Below, piece after piece: positions 23,205 through 33,930 of a DNA stretch of 64,000 nucleotides. The stretch is from the NCBI GenBank assembly GCA_038501195.1, contig JBBPUQ010000001.1, forward strand, positions 1,364,001 through 1,428,000. Reading direction: 5' to 3'. This DNA comes from Nemania diffusa. Lineage: Eukaryota > Ascomycota > Sordariomycetes > Xylariales > Xylariaceae. How positions within the stretch are numbered: position 1 is the first letter of the stretch; the number at the start of each line of letters is the position of its first letter. The position numbers were made by a program, and so were the translations under genes. A model generated the notes under the pieces. That model made no database searches. It worked only from the letters and a program-made list of their open reading frames with translations, and was not told the DNA's origin.

Positions 23205-25943
23205 CTACATCTCGTCCTCGAAGAACTTGATCAGCGTGCGGGCGCCGGAGACGCCGAGGCCCATGAAGGGGTAGCAGATGTACACGGGGTCGCTGCGGAC
23301 GCCGAACTTCTCGCGGAACTCGCTCTTGGCGCCGAGCTTGAGCTGCGCCGCGACCGTCTTGTACGTGTGGCTGAGGATCTTGGCCTTGATGCCGTTGAGG
23401 TTGTGGCCCACCTCGAGCTCCTCCGTCGCGCCCGTGCCGAAGGTGACGTTGCGCACGCCCGACGACTGCAGCACGCGCATCGACTGCGCGATCAGCGCCT
23501 CGATGCTGCCGGACGGCGACCCGGGGAAGTCGAGCGCGAACTTGATCTGGTACCCGTTCGCGGGCGAGAGCCGGTGCAGGATGACGAGCCCGACGATGTC
23601 GCCTTGCTTGTCCTCGGCCCAGAGGTACCGGCGGTGCCGCATCGAGATCCAGGGCTGCACGTCGGTGATGTGCACTTGCTTCTTGCCCTTGCGGTTGTCC
23701 TTCCAGTCCTCGATGCGCTTGTCGCATTTCGCTCGCACCTCGTCTGGGATGGGCTCCCCGAGTGCTGTGGAGTGGATCTTGACGTCGGCGTTCTTGGCTT
23801 GACGCTCTTTCTTCGCGACTGGCGCGGCATTGTGGGTGTCGACGCGCTCCTCGGCTACCGACGTAAGGGTCCGCCAGCCGAGCTTTGAGCCGAGGATCTC
23901 CTCAACCTGCGCCGATACTAGGAGCCAGATGGGACGGAGGTCTTCGCTCTTCTTCAAGAATCGCAAGAAAGAACTGATCACGCCCGGGTACTGACGTTCG
24001 TCGCAGAGTGGGTTGCCCATGATCAAGGCATAACCATTTTCCTCAGCATACCCAACAGCTGCACCGGTCTCGGTGTCTCGCCAAACCTTGTACCGATCGT
24101 CGAGCCACGAGGTGTTGGTTGCATCGCCATAATTGACAATGAGCTCCTCGAGATCTGGAAGGTGTACGTGTGTGTGTTCTCCTTCAAACGCATACCTAAC
24201 GGTATCAGATTCAGGAAAAGGTAGCGTATCGGTGGCCGTAGTTCTTGCAGGTAACGACTTCGGGTCGCGAGGGAACAATGAAGCATTACGAACATCCCCG
24301 AGAGCTAGGAGGAGGAAGAGAACTCTCTCTAGACCGATACCACATCCAGCATGAGCAGGCGCACCCCATTGGAAGGCCTGCATATACTCTTCCATAGTTT
24401 CTGGCTCTACTCCAGCTTTCTTCATTCTCTCAGCTAAAAGTTGTGGGTTGTTAATTCTTTGGCCACCGGTAGTGATTTCCTGCCCTCGAAGGAATATATC
24501 AAACGAGTTCGTGACTTTGTCATCGTCCTTATCGAGATGGGTATAGAATGGCCGAGCGGAGGCGGGGAATTTGTCAAGGATGAAGTAATCCGTCTTGTAC
24601 TTTTCTTTGACCAACTCTCCGAGACGAATCTCGGCCCGTGTCGCGAGATCCTCGTTTTCTGAGGCTGGCTTGCCATCCTCATCTACCCATCCAGAATCGT
24701 TTAAAAGCTTTATGCCTTCCTTAAAAGGGAGGCGAGGCGTCTCCTCTAACCAAACGAGATCGTCATGGGGAAACTTTTCCTTCACAATATCAAGTTCCTT
24801 ACGATAGCGAGTGTAAATGCCCTTAAATATTGACTTTAGCAAGTCATCGATAATATCCATTGCCTCGTGGTAATCGTTACGTATGGCCATCTCGAGGTCC
24901 AAACCAGTGTATTCGGTAAGATGGCGATGTGTATTGCTGTCCTCTGCTCTGAAAACAGGGCCGATTTCGTACACGCGACCAAAGTCGGCGGAGATAGACA
25001 TTTGCTTAGCCAACTGGGGACTCTGAGCTAAGTATGCAGTTCTTCCGAAGTATTGAACAGCAAACACTGATGATCCTGACTCCGTTGCAGCAGGTTGGAG
25101 TTTTGGAGTTTGGATTTCTATAAAGTCTTGGTCGTCCAGAGTAGAGCGGAATATGTTGCAGATGCCCGAGCGGATGCGGAAAACGCTTTGCATAACAGGT
25201 GTTCGCAAGAAGATGACCCGGTTGGAAGTTCGAACGCGACCCGAGGCTGCCAGTTGTATTTCATGCGTCTCTTCATTTTCTTCGGTTTGGTCCATGCCAA
25301 ATACATCGATATGAAGGGGGTTTTCCACAGGCACCAAAATGTGCATCGCATCGACCAGGACTTCAAGATCATGGACACTGCATGCTTTTATCTTTTCGGG
25401 TGGTGCGCGTAGTTCGCCTTGAACATGCACAATGCATTCCGAGTATAAATGTTCGGCCCAACGAACAAATTGCTCAGACACAGCGCCCTCGCGCACCTGC
25501 AGTACAGCTTGTATTGTGTCCGTCGATTGACGGAGGACGATGAAGGCTAGCTTGGAGCTGATGTTGCGTGTGTGGTGAACTCGAGCGGTGAAGCTGATCA
25601 TCGAGCCAGCTCGAGATACGGGTAGGTCCGATATATCTTCGGAACGAGGGACAGCTTGTTCGCCGAAAGTGCCATAACTTCCACTTATTTGGGGGATGTC
25701 AGCTGCGCGTGCGGCTTCTTCTTCTTGTCGTCGCTTTGCTTGGATAGACTTGCGCTCTTCTTGAGCAGATCGTCGCTTTGCCCGTTTCTCGTAAATCGAT
25801 TTGAGATGTTTCTTGTCGGAGTCGGAGTCTTGGTCTAGCGCCTCAATATTGCCCATGTGAAGCTTGGTGATGTGGTTTTTTGCAGATGAGTGGCCAATCA
25901 TGCGATTTAGGAAGAGAAGCGGTTGCTTCAAGGTGCCCGGCAT
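23205..25943 (-). CDS. erdS: Ergosteryl-3beta-O-L-aspartate synthase (AspRS-DUF2156 fusion)
   Basis: A single uninterrupted exon of 912 aa. A basic N-terminal extension (residues about 43-80) leads to an OB-fold anticodon-binding domain (about 115-210) and a class IIb aspartyl-tRNA synthetase core. That core has motif 2 FRAEDSNTHRHLTEYTGLD (331-349) and motif 3 GCGIGLERVLFL (533-544), ending SLFPRDPK. From about residue 575 to the end there is a second domain: ALIMGNPLCDERQYPGVISSF, PWISMRHRRYLWAEDKQGDIVG, PGSPSGSIEALI and GTGATEEL. This matches DUF2156, the GNAT-like aminoacyl-tRNA transferase fold of bacterial MprF. In higher fungi this fusion (ErdS) charges tRNA-Asp and moves the aspartate to the 3-hydroxyl of ergosterol. 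It is therefore distinct from the housekeeping AspRS, expected elsewhere in the genome. The start at 25943 or Met15 are both possible. Confidence 0.95.
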   Translation of the reverse strand: MPGTLKQPLLFLNRMIGHSSAKNHITKLHMGNIEALDQDSDSDKKHLKSIYEKRAKRRSAQEERKSIQAKRRQEEEAARAADIPQISGSYGTFGEQAVPRSEDISDLPVSRAGSMISFTARVHHTRNISSKLAFIVLRQSTDTIQAVLQVREGAVSEQFVRWAEHLYSECIVHVQGELRAPPEKIKACSVHDLEVLVDAMHILVPVENPLHIDVFGMDQTEENEETHEIQLAASGRVRTSNRVIFLRTPVMQSVFRIRSGICNIFRSTLDDQDFIEIQTPKLQPAATESGSSVFAVQYFGRTAYLAQSPQLAKQMSISADFGRVYEIGPVFRAEDSNTHRHLTEYTGLDLEMAIRNDYHEAMDIIDDLLKSIFKGIYTRYRKELDIVKEKFPHDDLVWLEETPRLPFKEGIKLLNDSGWVDEDGKPASENEDLATRAEIRLGELVKEKYKTDYFILDKFPASARPFYTHLDKDDDKVTNSFDIFLRGQEITTGGQRINNPQLLAERMKKAGVEPETMEEYMQAFQWGAPAHAGCGIGLERVLFLLLALGDVRNASLFPRDPKSLPARTTATDTLPFPESDTVRYAFEGEHTHVHLPDLEELIVNYGDATNTSWLDDRYKVWRDTETGAAVGYAEENGYALIMGNPLCDERQYPGVISSFLRFLKKSEDLRPIWLLVSAQVEEILGSKLGWRTLTSVAEERVDTHNAAPVAKKERQAKNADVKIHSTALGEPIPDEVRAKCDKRIEDWKDNRKGKKQVHITDVQPWISMRHRRYLWAEDKQGDIVGLVILHRLSPANGYQIKFALDFPGSPSGSIEALIAQSMRVLQSSGVRNVTFGTGATEELEVGHNLNGIKAKILSHTYKTVAAQLKLGAKSEFREKFGVRSDPVYICYPFMGLGVSGARTLIKFFEDEM

Positions 25944-27518
25944 TGTGGATGACGGCGGCGCTCAGGCCAGATATTATGCGCTCGACAAACAGAGAAACGA
26001 ATGTGCAATGGGACGATAATCCAATTGGTGCTAGGAGGATCTCTTTCACGATTAGTTTTAGGCTCGGAGTCTTTCCTGTACTTTATCAGTACAGAGCACA
26101 AAGGATATGTGTGGGTCTAGAAGGGCGGTTTGTAGATAAAGTATCAAATACGTCGAGCAGATGGAGTGAGCAGTTAGGAGGGCAAGAGGTCGGATTGAGT
26201 TTATAAGAGAACTTGGCAGCGGCCCGATAGTGATAGGCGGGAGTTTCGGTGACGGAGTACCTTAGCAAGCAAGTATAATGCTTGTTCGCCCTCCCCCTCG
26301 ATTTTCTAGGTTTTTCTTTTCCCCGGCACGTATGTTAAGTATCTAGTTAGTTAGTCTCACTGCTAGGGAAATCTTACTGTCAGCGGAGCTGATTGGTAAC
26401 TCAGATCGGCTAGCTAAGGCGAGTGTGACCTAAGCTAGGTACGCCTAATATTTCTCAAAAGGATCTTCTATGCATCTCCAAGAACCAGCAAACTCTGCTT
26501 CAGCATTGCCACGGACATGGTATATTCTCGTTGACCGGCATCTAGAAAGTAGTGACGACATTTGTACCAAGACACGGACTTTTCTGCGGAGCATTTGCAC
26601 CGCGCTGGTCTGTGTTACTATGTCTCGAGCCAATCATAACTAGAAATTTCGAAAACTGCATCCTGTTTGGGTAATAAAAGGTACATACAGCAGCTAACTA
26701 CTAGGTACCTCCCTATAGTACACGTAAGCATAAAGTGACATCACGTCGGACCATCTCTAGAGATTAGGTACTTTTCAACATGACACGAATCTCTGTCTTT
26801 TTGTATTGGAGAGTTATGCTAAAAGTATGTAATAATTGCTTATTCGCTGTTTCATCAACTAGATAGTGACGTCATTATAGCTTACCCCTCGCTATTATCT
26901 CAGTAGGTACCTGATCTAGGAATATCTCAACAAAGGTAGGGAGTGCGGTCTACGCCTGCGACCTGAGCCTAAAGCAATTGTCGCCGTGTTTGCTTTATGA
27001 ATGCCTATGTTCTAGTAAACGTTGATTTATCTTGTAAAGTACCGGAATCCTCCGAAGAGACAAACACGTGAACTGCCTATTTTAACGCACCAACGTCATT
27101 CCTCGGCCTTAGATAAGTCAGCCCTAAAACTAGTCAGCCCGATCGATCCAGCTTCGCATGCTAGTTTCTTTCAGCAGAAGCGCTTAAGCATTAGTACCTA
27201 CCACATATGTGCATATGTTTAGGAAAGCCGGAATCTAGAATAGTAAGTAGGTTGCTTAGCCTCGATCATCATATGCTATGATTCTTTTTCCATGAATTGG
27301 CTGCAGGGGATCTACATGCCCTGATATGCCATTCCTCATATATAGTCACTCTTTCCCTCTTTGATGGAAGGTAGGTATGTATTAAGTTATAGCTATCCCT
27401 GCCGTCTTGTAAGGTGCTTGAGTTTGCACTGAATACCGACGTTTCCGATGACATCGATCCACACTTAAATATTATCGTGAACACGAGACTCGAAATCCTA
27501 CCAGAGAGGAATAGCACA
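25944..27518. promoter_or_regulatory. Shared divergent upstream region of erdS and the hydrolase gene
   Basis: About 1.6 kb between the two ATGs, containing both promoters. No coding sequence is recognised. Stretches of tacctag-type repeats occur around 26700 and 26900-26940. The head-to-head arrangement is consistent with co-regulation, but no binding site is identified. Confidence 0.55.
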
Positions 27519-28676
27519 ATGGTGTCGATTGTGGATGATATCTCTAAAGTAGCGCCTGGTATTCCGACGGGCACAGCATCGGAATCCAATTTATCTCCAA
27601 ACGAAAAACCAGAAGTGGCCAAAGACAAAACCGGGACCCCGCCTTCGCGGTTGTCTCTGCGTTTATCAGCCGCTTGGTGGAGGAATTTACAATGTGTGGG
27701 GATGGGCATACATTTTATGGCGTCTCCGCGACCGCCGAATCCCGACTTCACGAGATCAATACCCTCCACGATATCGGATCGACCGGGAGAGTTTACGTTA
27801 CAAATTTACGTCCCAGTAGGGTACGAGAAAACAAAAAATTGGCCTGCAGTAATCAACTTCCACGGAGGAGGGTTTACAATTGGGTCCGCGACCGATGATG
27901 CTCGGTTCGCACGATTTATTACAGAAAAGAGCAAAGCTGTATTCGTCTCAGTCGATTATCGCCTCGCTCCCGAATACCCATTTCCTGTCGCCGTAGAAGA
28001 TGGTGTTGATGCTTTGCTGTATGTCATCAGGAATGCCGCCGAACTGCGGGTTGACCCGAGCCGGTTAGCGACTTCGGGTTTCTCGGCAGGGGGAAACATC
28101 GCCATCACAGCGCCTATGCGTTTGCATCTGCTTAGCCAGACAACGCAGATACCCAAATATGAGATTGTCGCGCTCGCGACATTCTACCCGATCACGGATT
28201 ATACACTTAGCAGAGAGGAGAGACGAGCTGGCTCGGTACGACCGGAAGCTACTCTTCCGGCATCGCTCACCAATCTCTTCGACGCATCGTACCTATTTCC
28301 TCCCGAGCTGGATCTGGCGGATCCATGTCTCTCTCCAAATAAAGCGTCAGATGAGTTGCTCATGAAGAGCATACCAAATAATGTCTTCTTTTTCACTTGC
28401 GAATGGGACATGCTCTTGGTTGAAGGCGAGTATCTCGCCCGACGACTAGAACAATCGCCAATCTCGAAGCGCATGTTTTACTATATGATCCGTGGGGTTC
28501 GGCATGGCTGGGACAAAGGACCTAGTCCGATTAAACCGCCCTACCAGTCAGAAAAGGTGTATAGGGAATGTAGCATACGACTTTGGAGAGTCTTCAACGG
28601 CGATAATCCGAGCTATTTGCTTGATCGACCGCGTCGCGTTCCACCACCGCTTCCACCTAGGAGAAGTAATAGTTAA
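27519..28676 (+). CDS. HSL-family alpha/beta hydrolase, candidate ergosteryl-aspartate hydrolase
   Basis: Intronless, 385 aa from the ATG at 27519. An upstream in-frame GTG only adds non-conserved residues. Landmarks of the hormone-sensitive-lipase (Abhydrolase_3) family are clear: oxyanion-hole motif HGGGFTIGS (115-123), DYRLAPEYPFP (146-156), nucleophile elbow GFSAGGN (Ser189), acid Asp297 in CEWDML and His329 in VRHGWDK. The catalytic triad is complete and there is no signal peptide. The gene is divergent from erdS over a shared upstream region. In fungi the aspartate of ergosteryl-aspartate is removed by a separate hydrolase, ErdH. The fold and position make this the natural candidate, but the substrate is inferred, not shown. 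A general ester hydrolase of secondary metabolism is the alternative. Confidence 0.85.
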   Translation: MVSIVDDISKVAPGIPTGTASESNLSPNEKPEVAKDKTGTPPSRLSLRLSAAWWRNLQCVGMGIHFMASPRPPNPDFTRSIPSTISDRPGEFTLQIYVPVGYEKTKNWPAVINFHGGGFTIGSATDDARFARFITEKSKAVFVSVDYRLAPEYPFPVAVEDGVDALLYVIRNAAELRVDPSRLATSGFSAGGNIAITAPMRLHLLSQTTQIPKYEIVALATFYPITDYTLSREERRAGSVRPEATLPASLTNLFDASYLFPPELDLADPCLSPNKASDELLMKSIPNNVFFFTCEWDMLLVEGEYLARRLEQSPISKRMFYYMIRGVRHGWDKGPSPIKPPYQSEKVYRECSIRLWRVFNGDNPSYLLDRPRRVPPPLPPRRSNS

Positions 28677-29612
28677 TATGGCGAGTAAGTCAATAGGAAA
28701 AAAGTTGACTTTAGCCACTAGGCGTCTTAGCACGTTATCAATAGATCACAATGCCTAGAGGCCAGTCTCAAAGAAAGCTATGTCCTTAGCGAATATTTAT
28801 GATTTAGATGACTGGCAATCTCAGCGTAACATTGTAACTGCCGATAGAGTTGGCATAAAAATGCTTCATACCGCTGCATCCCTATGTCTTCGCTAGCGCC
28901 CAGTGAATCTAAGATTTAGTAGATGAAAATAGCGGGTTAGGTTACTGGAGTAGGCTTGGCAATGACGCCATCCCGCCAGCCCATTTACAGGGGTTAGCAG
29001 TTACAGAATATGTAAACGTCATTCAGGTCATCCTACGGTACATACCTCCTATGCATCAGGCTCCCTAGGAACCATTCAACCCTCAGTAAAAATAAAAACA
29101 GTGGATTATGCGTATCGGATTAGGTGTCGATTGGCAAGAGGTTGACAAAAAACGGTGCACCTGCGAGGATTAAAAGTTTTATAATATAGCCTGTGCTCTT
29201 ACACGACGTCATTCCAATCACCCAGGCCTTTTTTCCTAGTCAGGTTGGCACGCGTCTGGGTCGGCTGGATGCTACACTGAATTGCTTATCCTGCACTCGG
29301 CTTTCGTCAGACTTTGCCTACGACTTGGCCCTAAGGACTACATTAGTGTATCCCTAGTTAGCATCCGGGCTCATTAATGTAGTCTTGTTCTCCATAACAT
29401 CAACGTCTTCGTAGGCTAACCACAACATTTCGAGCCTACGATACACCAAATACCATTTCGCACCCATTAGATTTCTTGGCATTTTCATCGTGTCAATTAG
29501 ATCTATCATCTCCTTTAGCTTCATTTCTCAAGGCTAAGGCGAGACTACTCACCCTTATCTCCACCGTCTTTGAGGCTTCTAGCTTCCTCCCCGACTGGTC
29601 TTCCAACGCGCG
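28677..29612. other. Intergenic, no gene recognised
   Basis: Holds the 3' UTR of the hydrolase and the promoter of the next gene. No long open frames or repeats were seen. Confidence 0.6.
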
Positions 29613-30753
29613 ATGGCCAGTATGGCCGAGTCCAGCTATGATTCAGATCACACAGAAGAATGCCCCGGTGCTCCCGAATATGGCCGCGCGGTCTCCTCTG
29701 CGAGACGGTCCATGACAGAGGACCGGTACGGGCACCTGCCTGGGTTACCGCGGCTCGAGTACCACCTGATGGACCACAAGCTGAAGCTCTTCGTCGTGTC
29801 GGGGCTTCTTATATTCGAGGGTAGCTTGCTGCCGATTGTCTTGTTCTATCCTCTCTGGTTCGCGACGTCACTGCGGCATGGAATCCGTAAGTAAATCTTT
29901 CAATTTATCATTTGCCAATTGTCATGGTCAAAGCCGATCACAAATGCGCTGACTCTATACTTCTACAGTCTTCGCCATCATCACCTCATTCTTCGGCCTC
30001 GTGTCGGGTCTCGAGTTCGCCCACCGATCGTGGCGCCTGATCCACAAGAATGACAAATACCGACCTCTCGATGGCACGCGGTGGCGCTTTGACTTCACGC
30101 ACTGGACGATATCGATCTGTTACACGATTATGACCGGCGTACTGATCGGCGCTTCCATCCCACACGAGCCGCTGGTCCGGCCGCTGGCAATTCCCGTCCC
30201 CCTCTTCTTCATCGGCGCCGGCACTCTATGCATAGTCACGGGAGCCATGTCTGCTCTAGGCATGAAGACGCGCTGCAAGGTCAGCTCGATACCGAAAGGC
30301 GAGCCTCAGCCGCCGTACGTTTTGACCGCCGTCGAGGATGTGGTGGGCGTGGACGGCGGAGGCGCGCGTCCTTTCCGACGTAGGTTGTTGGAGAGGTATA
30401 AGGCGAGCAAGGCCTTTAGGCGTCTCATCGCCGAGTTGAACTGGTTCTGGGGAATCGGGTCGGTGATTAGCGGGGCGGGTACCCTCGCCGCTATTTGGGT
30501 AATTCCGTCACAAGAGGTTGCCTACGGTGTTGGTGAGTTTCAGGCTTCTAAGCACCTGAATATTAGCCGGATATCTTGCTAACTATTGAGGGCAGGATGG
30601 GGAGAGCCTTTGGTGTTCTTCATCATTTGGACGTGGATAACGGTCATATGGACCCAAAGAGGGCTGAGAAGGGAGAAGATTTCATGGGCGGCAGACTCAC
30701 GCGAAAAAGGTATGGTGATGGAATCAAGTACAGATACGCCGACGCCGAAATAG
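29613..30753 (+). CDS. Multi-pass membrane protein, unknown function
   Basis: Three exons, 29613-29886, 29969-30532 and 30596-30753, with introns of 82 bp (gtaagt...tacag) and 63 bp (gtgagt...ggcag, branch gctaac), give 331 aa. The first 60 residues are polar and Ser/Glu-rich. Six or so hydrophobic helices follow: LFVVSGLLIFEGSLLPIVLFY, LFAIITSFFGLVSGLEFAHRSW, WTISICYTIMTGVLIGASI, a PLFFIGAGTLCIVTGAMSAL helix, WFWGIGSVISGAGTLAAIW and LVFFIIWTWITVIW. Loops carry YRPLDGTRWRFDFTHW. This looks like a fungus-specific integral membrane family without known role. All junctions keep frame, and the final exon supplies the last helix and a polar tail, which supports the model. Confidence 0.8.
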
Positions 30754-31968
30754 ACACGACATAGAGGCAACGATTTTTAAGTGATGATAATCGACGAGAA
30801 GATGACTACAATGGGTTATTGAGATGGTTGCTCTATCGGTACAGGGAGGACAGAATCCTCTAGACTGTACTCTTATTATATATATCGGGAAGGTCTTACA
30901 GATATGGCTGTGCACAAATACAAGCTTCGGATTTTTATTACTGCAAATCTTACTCAACTACATCTTAATAGTTCTCATGAGCTTGGAATTCTTGTTACAC
31001 ACTCACCCATCTGGGGATATTATAGACAGTATCGATGGCCGTGATTACAAAATTGTGATACCATTTGAGCTTTACCTCTGTATACAGTCCTCCTATAACC
31101 ATGCTCTACTCATATTAGCCACGGAAGTTGTAAATACTGCAACAACCTTACATGATGCATCGATGGATCTTAGGTATATACATATAGGGGAAAATGTCCC
31201 CTTAGTTGATATAGCTGTCTAGAGTAGCTGTCACTATGCACTTTTCTTATACTACTATCTGTCGGCGTACCAACAATAGCCCTTTAGTAGTCTAGGTATG
31301 TATCCCAAACATTAGGCAATTTAATAATTCACGAGGTAGTGTATAGACGGACGACCAGGTTATTATAACCACACACCTGAACATATGACCACCGGGGTAG
31401 GTTCAAAGCTTTTTGCTCCTGGGCCCCATAGGTCTAGATTAAGACCTGAACCGGGTATGCGGTAGATAGATGCGAGAACTTCGACGCTGGACCAATTATT
31501 CACCCGGATTATGCCACGAGCCTGGTCTATAGATATCACTAATGCATGACCGGGACGTTGGAGGGAAGATGCACGTGGTAAATACAGCATTCATTCGAGC
31601 TACCAAACAACATTGCACTTGTGGCCACACACCACATGATCAGATGTATATTAATAGCCCGGGTCTACATACATACACATACATATGCGTATACTCACAT
31701 GCATGCTACACGCCATTGTATCGTACACATCGTATGCGTATAGCACTACCCACGGTGGCTAAATAATTGCTTACCTATATGCATTCCACATCTGCACCGC
31801 AACCCCAACAAGCAGGCCAATACTCAGGGAGCCAGACACGGGACATCGCGCCCCCAGTTTCAAGAAATGGGCTGTCGCCGTCGACTCATGCATGCTTACG
31901 GACAGTCCGCACAACAATTGGTCGCTTACACTTCCCAGCCCCTTGGCACCGAGAATCTGGTCGTTACA
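30754..31968. other. Convergent intergenic region
   Basis: Between the 3' ends of the membrane protein (+) and the cupin (-). Contains catacatacaca-type short repeats near 31670-31690. No gene is recognised. Confidence 0.6.
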
Positions 31969-32743
31969 CTATGCGCCGTCGTTAGGCTCCCACCCAGGCG
32001 GCGCCAGCTCATAGGCGTTGGGATCGAACGCGGGAGCAACTTTTGACGGCGTCAGCTAATTGACCATGTACGCAGTACGTGAAGTTCAATGCCAAGCCGA
32101 GCACCCCTGAGAAATGCATAGCAGGCAGGCAGGCGAGAAAGCGCCCAAACAGCCACAGCCATAAAACCTCAGGTAAATCAATCATTCAGAGCTGGCAAAA
32201 AGGGGGAAACTCACCCGTCGTCCCCACCAACGTCCACTCGCCACAGCTGATCGCGCGCTGCCACTCGTCCGCAGCCACAACCACCTGCGGCCTCTGGCCG
32301 CCGCTGAACACGTCCGGGCCCAGGACGTGCGCCCGCGTGGCCGTGCCGTTGTTGCCCGAGAGCTGCAGCACGAGCGGCGCGCCGGCGTAGTAGTGCCAGA
32401 CTTCGGTAGCGTCGAGCACGCGGTGCCACACCGAGGGCACGTCCGGCCCCTCGAGGAGGTAGTAGATGGCCGTGCTGGCGGAGCGGTTGCTCCCCGGGGC
32501 TATCGGCGCCGCGTCGCGGAACGACTCGATGTAGTAGCCCCCCTCCACGTTCGGCGCGAGGCCTAGCTCCGCGACGAGCTGCTGCGCCGTGTGGCCTATG
32601 GTGTGGTAGTGCGGGAGCAGGCCGTCACACTGCGTGGTCGTTGTGGCCAGTGTCTGGGTGGGGGAGATGAGGAGGGGGAGGAGGAGGGGGGTCGCGAAGG
32701 CTGCGACGACGCGGGCTGCGAGTGATGGGCGGGACGACATCAT
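31969..32743 (-). CDS. Secreted cupin (DUF985 / Cupin_5 family)
   Basis: Exons 32743-32215 and 32039-31969 with a 175-bp intron (gtgagt...aaaag) encode 199 aa. The start is at the first ATG; a second ATG follows immediately. A signal peptide (MMSSRPSLAARVVAAFATPL onward) is followed by the DUF985 core: LGLAPNVEGGYYIESFRD, STAIYYLLEGPDVPSVWHRV, the EVWHYYAGAPL strand and AISCGEWTLVGTTVAPAFD. The short last exon supplies YELAPPGWEP, the conserved C-terminal strand of this family, confirming the splice. The fold is a beta barrel that in some relatives binds a metal or sugar. No enzymatic activity is established. Export through the secretory pathway is predicted from the leader; many family members are cytosolic. 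Confidence 0.87.
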
Positions 32744-33930
32744 GAATGGGAACGCCCGGGATGTGTCGATCAATCAATCAATCGATCGATCAGTCAGTCG
32801 ATTGGTTGGCGGGGTGTGATCGCGGCCACGACGAGTGAATCCTGTACCCGTTACCGTGGTGAAACGTTAGGGGTGGGCGAGATTCGTCGTCCTCTTCCTA
32901 CGGCACCTGAATCGAGCAGTACACACAGCAGCACGAAGGCGATTTTCTAGGTTGGCAGGCTGGGTGCAGGCCGTAAGCCTACGTACATACCGTGGATAGA
33001 TAGCGTACATTACGCATACGTAGTGCTGGACCCTGCTTTACAGTACCTAGGGATGGATAAGCACCCCCTTGCTGCTTTGTTGCCGCTTAGTGGTGTGTAG
33101 ATACGTACAGACAAGTGGTGAGCGGCAGTCGAACCCCTGCCCTCAGCGGGCTCAGCCGGCCGTGGGCAAACGTATCACACATTCGCGGATGGGGTTCCGG
33201 CTCGCTTTCTGGCGAATCATCGCCCGCTATCATCGCGAGTCCGCGGACAGGGGACATTCGGTGGCGGCAGGGATTCAGCTGCTAGACGGCAACATTTCCG
33301 CCTACAATCCTCTCTTTTCTGTTCCTGCACTAGACTAGAGAGATAGAGTTACTCAGGCACTGCACAGACACGCCACAGAATGGTCAGTGGTGGTACCTAC
33401 ACAGGATACTGTAATGTAGGACCGTACTTGGGTAGGGTAGTGTAGAGGATTTCCAGCATTGTTTTCCCCCAGAATGCCGAAAAGTACACTGCATACATAC
33501 ATTACACTGATTCACCCAGCTGGTCAGCAAGGTCTAGACCCGCGACCCCCTCTCTCTGACGTGTGAGAAAAACCAAGACAAAGAGAATCATACCAGACAG
33601 ACCAAGTCTTTTTCCAATCCCACCCAATTCCATCCAATCGCTCGCTAAGGGTATTTCTCAAGCCTACCATAGTCCCAATAAATAAAAAAACAGGATAGAA
33701 AATAAAAAGAAAACACGAGTCGACGCTCTTAGACCTAGAGGAATGTTCAACATTCCAGAGGTCTTGCTGATCATCCGTAAGACATTCGTGCTAGTCGAAG
33801 AGAGCGCACTGAAACCCGCCACAACTCCCTGTACTCCTTTCCGCCGTGACATTGCCTGTCTGCCTATACGCCCATGAATTCCCGTAATAGTACCTTCGCC
33901 TGACACAAACACACACACACACACCCCTCC
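32744..33930. other. Intergenic, no gene recognised
   Basis: Starts with a caat/cgat short repeat (32770-32805) just upstream of the cupin. Contains a CA dinucleotide tract at 33906-33926 near the 3' end of the next gene. A short open frame at 33069-33338 has no recognisable product. Confidence 0.6.
33906..33926. repeat. CA dinucleotide microsatellite
   Basis: A run of ca units of about 20 bp immediately downstream of a minus-strand coding end. Confidence 0.85.

Noticed and set aside
33080..33190. tRNA-like T-arm (ggggttcgactgc) on the minus strand
   Set aside because: The T stem pairs poorly and no matching acceptor, D or anticodon arms could be folded around it.
33069..33338. 89-codon plus-strand frame upstream of the cupin
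   Set aside because: No similarity recognised, and it lacks convincing start context and conservation clues.
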